DNA of 25,238 nt from DASVEG01 sp036380695 (lineage in GTDB: Bacteria; Actinomycetota; Acidimicrobiia; Acidimicrobiales; CADCTF01). How positions within the stretch are numbered: the stretch's first letter is position 1; the number at the start of each line of letters is the position of its first letter. Under the pieces are notes generated by a model that had not been told where the DNA came from, searched no databases, and was given only the letters and a program-made list of their open reading frames with translations. A program made the position numbers and the translations under genes. Positions 21,937-25,238 of this stretch are shown one piece after another. The DNA lies in NCBI GenBank assembly GCA_036380695.1, contig DASVEG010000282.1, positions 1 to 25,238 of the forward strand, given 5' to 3'.

Positions 21937-22866
21937 GTGACGACGGTGTGCGCACTGGCAGGGGGCGTCGGCGCGGCCCGGATGCTGCTTGGACTGTCGG
22001 CCGCCACCGACCCGTCCTTGATCACCGCCGTCGTGAACACCGGCGACGACCTCGACCTGCACGGGCTGCGCATCTGCCCCGATCTGGACACGGTGACGTA
22101 CACGCTGGCGGGTGCCAACGACGCCGAGCGGGGGTGGGGGCTCGCCGGCGAGACCTGGCAGGCGATGGAGATGCTCGCGGACTACGGCGGCGCGGCCTGG
22201 TTCCGCCTGGGCGACCGCGACCTCGGCACCCACCTCTACCGGACCGACCGGCTCGCCGACGGTGCGTCGCTGACCACGGTCACGGCCGAGATCGCGGCCA
22301 GATGGGCGATCTCGGTTCGGCTCCTGCCGATGACCGACGACCGCGTCGCCACCCGCATCACGCTCGCCGAGACCGGCGAGGAGGTGGGCTTTCAGGAGTA
22401 CTTCGTCGCCCGGCAGCACGGGGTGGCGGTCTCCGCGGTGCGGTTCGCCGGCGCCGAGACGGCCGCACCCGCGCCCGGCGTGCTCGACGCCATCGCCGCT
22501 GCGGACCGAGTCGTGATCTGCCCGTCGAACCCGATCGTGTCGATCGAACCCATCCTCACCGTCCCCGGCGCACGGGACGCGGTGACCGCCAGGCGCGACG
22601 ACGTCGTCGCCGTCTCGCCGATCGTCGCGGGCGCGGCCCTGAAGGGCCCGGCCGACCGGCTCCTCCGCGAGTTGGGACACGAGCCGACGGTCGTCGGCGT
22701 CGCCCGCATCTACGCGCCCTACGCGGCGACCCTCGTCGTCGACGAAGCGGACGCCGGCCTCGCCGCGGCCGTCGAGGCGGAGGGCGTGCGGGCGGTCGTC
22801 GTCCCGACGGTCATGCGCGACCCCGAGACCGCGGCCGCGCTCGGGCGCGTGGTGGTGGGGAAGTGA
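21937..22866 (+). CDS. cofD: 2-phospho-L-lactate (or phosphoenolpyruvyl) transferase of F420 biosynthesis
   Basis: This gene encodes 309 aa, the usual size of CofD/FbiA. The N-terminus CALAGGVGAARMLLGL holds the nucleotide-binding glycines. VVNTGDDLDLHGLRICPDLDTVTYTLAG is the family signature, with the Asp pair that holds the metal. ICPSNPIVSIEPIL closes the active site. The enzyme joins the three-carbon phospho-acid moiety of a guanosine-diphosphate-activated donor to the deazaflavin FO, making F420-0 or dehydro-F420-0. GTG 21937 is the start, since the family begins right at the glycine motif. It overlaps cofE by GTGA, forming a two-gene operon. Actinobacterial homologues are called FbiA and use the phosphoenolpyruvate-derived donor. 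Confidence 0.95.
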   Translation: MTTVCALAGGVGAARMLLGLSAATDPSLITAVVNTGDDLDLHGLRICPDLDTVTYTLAGANDAERGWGLAGETWQAMEMLADYGGAAWFRLGDRDLGTHLYRTDRLADGASLTTVTAEIAARWAISVRLLPMTDDRVATRITLAETGEEVGFQEYFVARQHGVAVSAVRFAGAETAAPAPGVLDAIAAADRVVICPSNPIVSIEPILTVPGARDAVTARRDDVVAVSPIVAGAALKGPADRLLRELGHEPTVVGVARIYAPYAATLVVDEADAGLAAAVEAEGVRAVVVPTVMRDPETAAALGRVVVGK

Positions 22867-23570
22867 GCGCCGGCGCGATCTCGATCCTGCCCGTCGAGGG
22901 GATCGGCGAGGTGCGGCCAGGCGACGTCATCGCCGACCTCATCGTGGCGAGCGGCGCACCCCTCGAGCACGGCGACGTGGTCGTCGTAACCCAGAAGATC
23001 GTGTCGAAGGCCGAGGGCCGGCTCGAAGCGGTCGACCCCGACGATCCGGTCGCCCACAAGGCCATCGTCGAACGCGAGTCGGTGCGCGTCCTCCGTCGCC
23101 GGGGCGACCTCGTCATCTCGGAGACGGCGGACGGGTTCGTGTGCGCAAACGCGGGGGTCGACCTGTCGAACGTCGAGCGAGGATGGGCCGCGCTCCTCCC
23201 CGTCGACAGCGACCGATCGGCCCGCCGTGTGCGCGACGGGCTCCGGGCGCGCACCGGGCTCGAGGTCGCGGTGATCGTGAGCGACACGTTCGGGCGACCG
23301 TGGCGGCGCGGCCTCACCGACGTCGCGCTGGGCGTGGCCGGCATCGCCGCCGTCGTCGACCTGCGCGGCACGGAGGACTCCCAGGGCCGCGAGCTGCAGG
23401 TGACCGAGGTGGCCGTGGCCGACGAGATCGCATCGGCCGCCGAGCTCGTGATGGGCAAGGCGAAGGGCGTGCCCGTCGCGATCGTCCGCGGCGTCGACCC
23501 GGCGTGGCTACGCGAGGGCTCGGTGCGCCGGGAGGTCGTTCGCCACCCGTCGGAAGACCTGTTCCGCTAG
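22863..23570 (+). CDS. cofE: F420-0:gamma-glutamyl ligase (single-domain)
   Basis: This gene encodes 235 aa from GTG 22863. Family hallmarks are ILPVEGIGEVRPGDVIADLI, GDVVVVTQKIVSKAEGR (about 38-54) and ETADGFVCANAGVDLSNV. Another is VIVSDTFGRPWRRGLTDVALGVAGI, with the Asp and Thr that bind metal and GTP. The enzyme adds gamma-linked glutamates to F420-0 using GTP. The protein ends where archaeal CofE ends. It lacks the C-terminal nitroreductase-like domain of mycobacterial FbiB, which reduces dehydro-F420-0, so that activity must be encoded elsewhere if needed. A 21-bp tandem repeat begins on the first base after its stop. Confidence 0.95.
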   Translation: MSAGAISILPVEGIGEVRPGDVIADLIVASGAPLEHGDVVVVTQKIVSKAEGRLEAVDPDDPVAHKAIVERESVRVLRRRGDLVISETADGFVCANAGVDLSNVERGWAALLPVDSDRSARRVRDGLRARTGLEVAVIVSDTFGRPWRRGLTDVALGVAGIAAVVDLRGTEDSQGRELQVTEVAVADEIASAAELVMGKAKGVPVAIVRGVDPAWLREGSVRREVVRHPSEDLFR

Positions 23571-23652
23571 CCCCACGGTTCGCCTTTGGCCCCCCACGAT
23601 TCGCTTTTGGCCAGAAAGTGGGCTGGGAGCCCACTTTTTGGCCAAAAGCGAA
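23571..23652. repeat. 21-bp tandem repeat leading into a 25-bp hairpin between convergent genes
   Basis: Two 21-nt copies (23571-23591 and 23592-23612, two differences) start immediately after the cofE stop. The second copy runs into the left arm of a hairpin with 25-bp arms (23600-23624 and 23628-23652), loop GGG and one mismatch (a G-U wobble). It is a likely bidirectional terminator for cofE and the epimerase gene, or a mobile palindrome. Confidence 0.75.
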
Positions 23653-23675
23653 GGGGACGGTAGTGGTCAGTACCG

Positions 23676-24626
23676 CTAGCTGCGGTCGCGGCGGAAGTAG
23701 TCGACGGTGGCGGTGATCCCCATCTCCACGGTCGTCCACGGCTTCCAGCCGAGGTGGATCGCGGCCCGCCCGGGGTCGAGGGCGGATCGTTGGAGGTCCC
23801 CCGGCCGGTCTGGCGCGTACGCCGGCTCCTCGTCGACGCCGACGGCCGCGGCGACCGCCTCGTACAAGCGGCGGTCGGACGTCTCGACACCGGTGCCGAT
23901 GTTCAACACCAGCCCGTCGCCGCGGTCGACGGCGCGGGCGAAGGCGTCGACGACGTCGTCGACGAAGACGTAGTCGCGGGTCTTGGCGCCGGTGCCGTAG
24001 ATCGTGCACCGCTCCCCCGCCAGGAGGCGGTTGGCGAAGATGGCGACGACGCCTGCCTCGCCGTGCGGGTTCTGCCGGGGACCGAAGACGTTGGCGAGGG
24101 CGAGCGCGCTGAACTCGAGGTCGTGCAGCTCGCGGTACGCGGCGAGGTAGTCCCCCACCGCCTTCTTGGCGACGCCGTACGGCGACACCGGCTGTTGCGG
24201 GTGCGTCTCCCGCACGGGCAGCTCGACCGCGTCCGGCGCGCCGTAGATCGTGCCGCCGCTCGACGCGAAGACGACCTTTCTCGAGCCGGCCTGCCGCGCG
24301 CCCTCGAGCACGTTGAGGCTGCCGATGATGTTGACCTCGGCGTCGAACACGGGACGGGCAACAGACACCCGCACGTCGATCTGCGCGGCGAGGTGGAACA
24401 CCACCTCGGGCTTCCGGCGCACGATCAGGTCGACGAGCTCGGGCGACCGGATGTCGAGGCGGTGGAACGTGAAGTCGTGGTCGGTCGACGAGCGGGCGTC
24501 GGCGAGATGGCCGAGCGTTCCCGACGACAGGTCGTCGACGACATCGACCGCGTGGCCTTCGGCGAGCAAACGGTCGACGAGCGTCGACCCGATGAACCCC
24601 GCGCCCCCGGTGACGAGCGCTCGCAC
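23676..24626 (-). CDS. NAD-dependent nucleotide-sugar epimerase (UDP-glucose 4-epimerase-like)
   Basis: This gene encodes 316 aa from GTG 24626, 2 nt after the stop of the upstream gene. It is an extended SDR. The motifs are GGAGFIGS (7-14), acidic strand end VVDDLSSG (29-36), FHLAAQIDVRVSV, catalytic S122/S123 in ASSGGTIYG and Y150-x3-K154 in SPYGVAKK. NVFGPRQNPHGEAGVVAIF and YGTGAKTRDYVFVDDVVDA are typical of GalE-like and nucleotide-sugar decarboxylase/epimerase enzymes. It likely interconverts UDP-sugars (glucose/galactose or N-acetyl forms) for envelope polysaccharide. Exact substrate cannot be decided. It is co-transcribed with the pyrophosphorylase-like gene upstream. Confidence 0.88.
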   Translation of the reverse strand: MRALVTGGAGFIGSTLVDRLLAEGHAVDVVDDLSSGTLGHLADARSSTDHDFTFHRLDIRSPELVDLIVRRKPEVVFHLAAQIDVRVSVARPVFDAEVNIIGSLNVLEGARQAGSRKVVFASSGGTIYGAPDAVELPVRETHPQQPVSPYGVAKKAVGDYLAAYRELHDLEFSALALANVFGPRQNPHGEAGVVAIFANRLLAGERCTIYGTGAKTRDYVFVDDVVDAFARAVDRGDGLVLNIGTGVETSDRRLYEAVAAAVGVDEEPAYAPDRPGDLQRSALDPGRAAIHLGWKPWTTVEMGITATVDYFRRDRS

Positions 24627-24628
24627 GA

Positions 24629-25238
24629 TCAGGCCGCCTGGACGCGGTCGCCGTCGAGCGCGGCTCCCGCGTCGACCGCGGCACCGCCCTGAACGACGGT
24701 GAGGCCACCGACCTGCGCGCCTTCGCCGATCACGGCGCCGTGGCCGACGATCGAGCCGCGTACCTCGGCGCCGCGGTGGACGAGGGCGCCAGGCAGGAGG
24801 ACCGAGCCCGCAACGAGCGCGCCCTGCTCGACCCGCGCGCCGGCGCCGATCACCGACCGCGCGACGGTGGCGCCGTTCGCGACGTACGCGGCCGCGCCCA
24901 CGAAGGCAGGGCTCTCGACGGTGCCGTCGATCACCGGGCCCCCGCACACCCACACGCCGTCGGCCCGCTGCGTCGCGTCCGGGGCGATGTCGGCCGCCTC
25001 GACCACGCGGCGCCCCGATACGAGGTCGAGGTTCGCCTGCAGGAACGACGCTGCCGTGCCCGTGTCGATCCAGTACGCGTCCGAACCGAGCGCGTACAGC
25101 GACCCGTCGGCGGCCACCGCGGGGAACGTGACCCGCTCGATGTTGACCCGCGCGTTCTCGGGGATGCGCTCGAGCAGGCGCGGCTCGACCACGTAGAAGC
25201 CGGCGTTGATGAGGTTGGTCGGCGCCTCCCCCGGTGCC
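24629..25238 (-). CDS. Mannose-1-phosphate guanylyltransferase-like nucleotidyltransferase, N-terminus cut by window edge
   Basis: The last 203 codons are visible. The window opens in frame with APGEAPTNLINAGFYVVEP, then VNIERVTFPAVAADGSLYAL and AYWIDTGTAASFLQANLDLV. This is the standard end of the catalytic domain of GDP-mannose/NDP-hexose pyrophosphorylases. A left-handed beta-helix of hexapeptide repeats follows (AFVGAAAYVANGATVARSVI, GALVHRGAEVRGSIVGHGAV). Such enzymes make GDP-mannose (or a related NDP-sugar) from the sugar-1-phosphate. The active-site N-terminal loop lies outside the window. The product would feed the GDP-6-deoxyhexose branch at 1349. It is cotranscribed with the epimerase. 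Confidence 0.88.
   Translation of the reverse strand, partial: APGEAPTNLINAGFYVVEPRLLERIPENARVNIERVTFPAVAADGSLYALGSDAYWIDTGTAASFLQANLDLVSGRRVVEAADIAPDATQRADGVWVCGGPVIDGTVESPAFVGAAAYVANGATVARSVIGAGARVEQGALVAGSVLLPGALVHRGAEVRGSIVGHGAVIGEGAQVGGLTVVQGGAAVDAGAALDGDRVQAA

Noticed and set aside
1..25238. tRNA, rRNA or a mobile-element gene in the window
   Set aside because: No cloverleaf, rRNA segment, transposase, integrase or phage gene was recognised on reading. A covariance-model scan would settle RNA genes.

Overview
The window is very GC-rich and dense with genes. It most resembles a chromosomal segment of an actinobacterium, probably of the Acidimicrobiia type. This is inferred from the coenzyme F420 genes, frequent GTG starts, 4-nt start/stop overlaps, TAnnnT -10 boxes placed 7-10 nt before start codons, and secreted proteins with 'GYWLVASDGGIFSFGDA'-type repeats that I associate with that group. 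No phage, insertion sequence, CRISPR array, tRNA or rRNA was seen. No gene-free stretch exceeds 300 nt. The longest are 1160-1348 (two hairpins), 16233-16440 (a nested inverted-repeat structure) and 21736-21936 (structured leader plus hairpin).

Layout. 1-656: a truncated GT2 glycosyltransferase. 815-1159: a small helical protein with its own good promoter. 1349-14045: a surface-polysaccharide locus in three operons. The first (minus, 5657 to 1349) has three related GT4 glycosyltransferases and a GDP-6-deoxy-hexose reductase. The second (plus, 5760 to 10501) has a Wzm/Wzt ABC exporter, a coiled-coil protein and a 796-aa double glycosyltransferase. The third (minus, 14045 to 10498) has a helical protein, two GT4 enzymes and a half-glycosyltransferase with a helical tail. 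The exporter and the GDP-sugar enzymes suggest a polysaccharide assembled in the cytoplasm and exported by the ABC route.

14091-21735: four consecutive secreted proteins with unrelated N-terminal domains: an S8 protease, a PGRP-type amidase, a SpoIID/LytB-like protein and a CAP/SCP protein. Each ends in the same array of exactly six repeats of about 42 residues, which I infer to be a six-bladed beta-propeller. This set of four wall-active domains on one shared module, beside a polysaccharide export locus, is the most interesting thing here.

21937-23570: cofD and cofE of F420 biosynthesis. 23676-25238 (minus): a GalE-like epimerase and a truncated mannose-1-phosphate guanylyltransferase-like protein, which could feed sugars to the glycosyltransferases. 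The F420-next-to-GDP-mannose arrangement recalls fbiA-fbiB/manB of mycobacteria.

Long near-perfect hairpins (18-25 bp arms, 3-6 nt loops) punctuate the window at 1285-1333, 10437-10486, 21887-21925 and 23600-23652. Three lie at convergent gene ends. One lies just before cofD.
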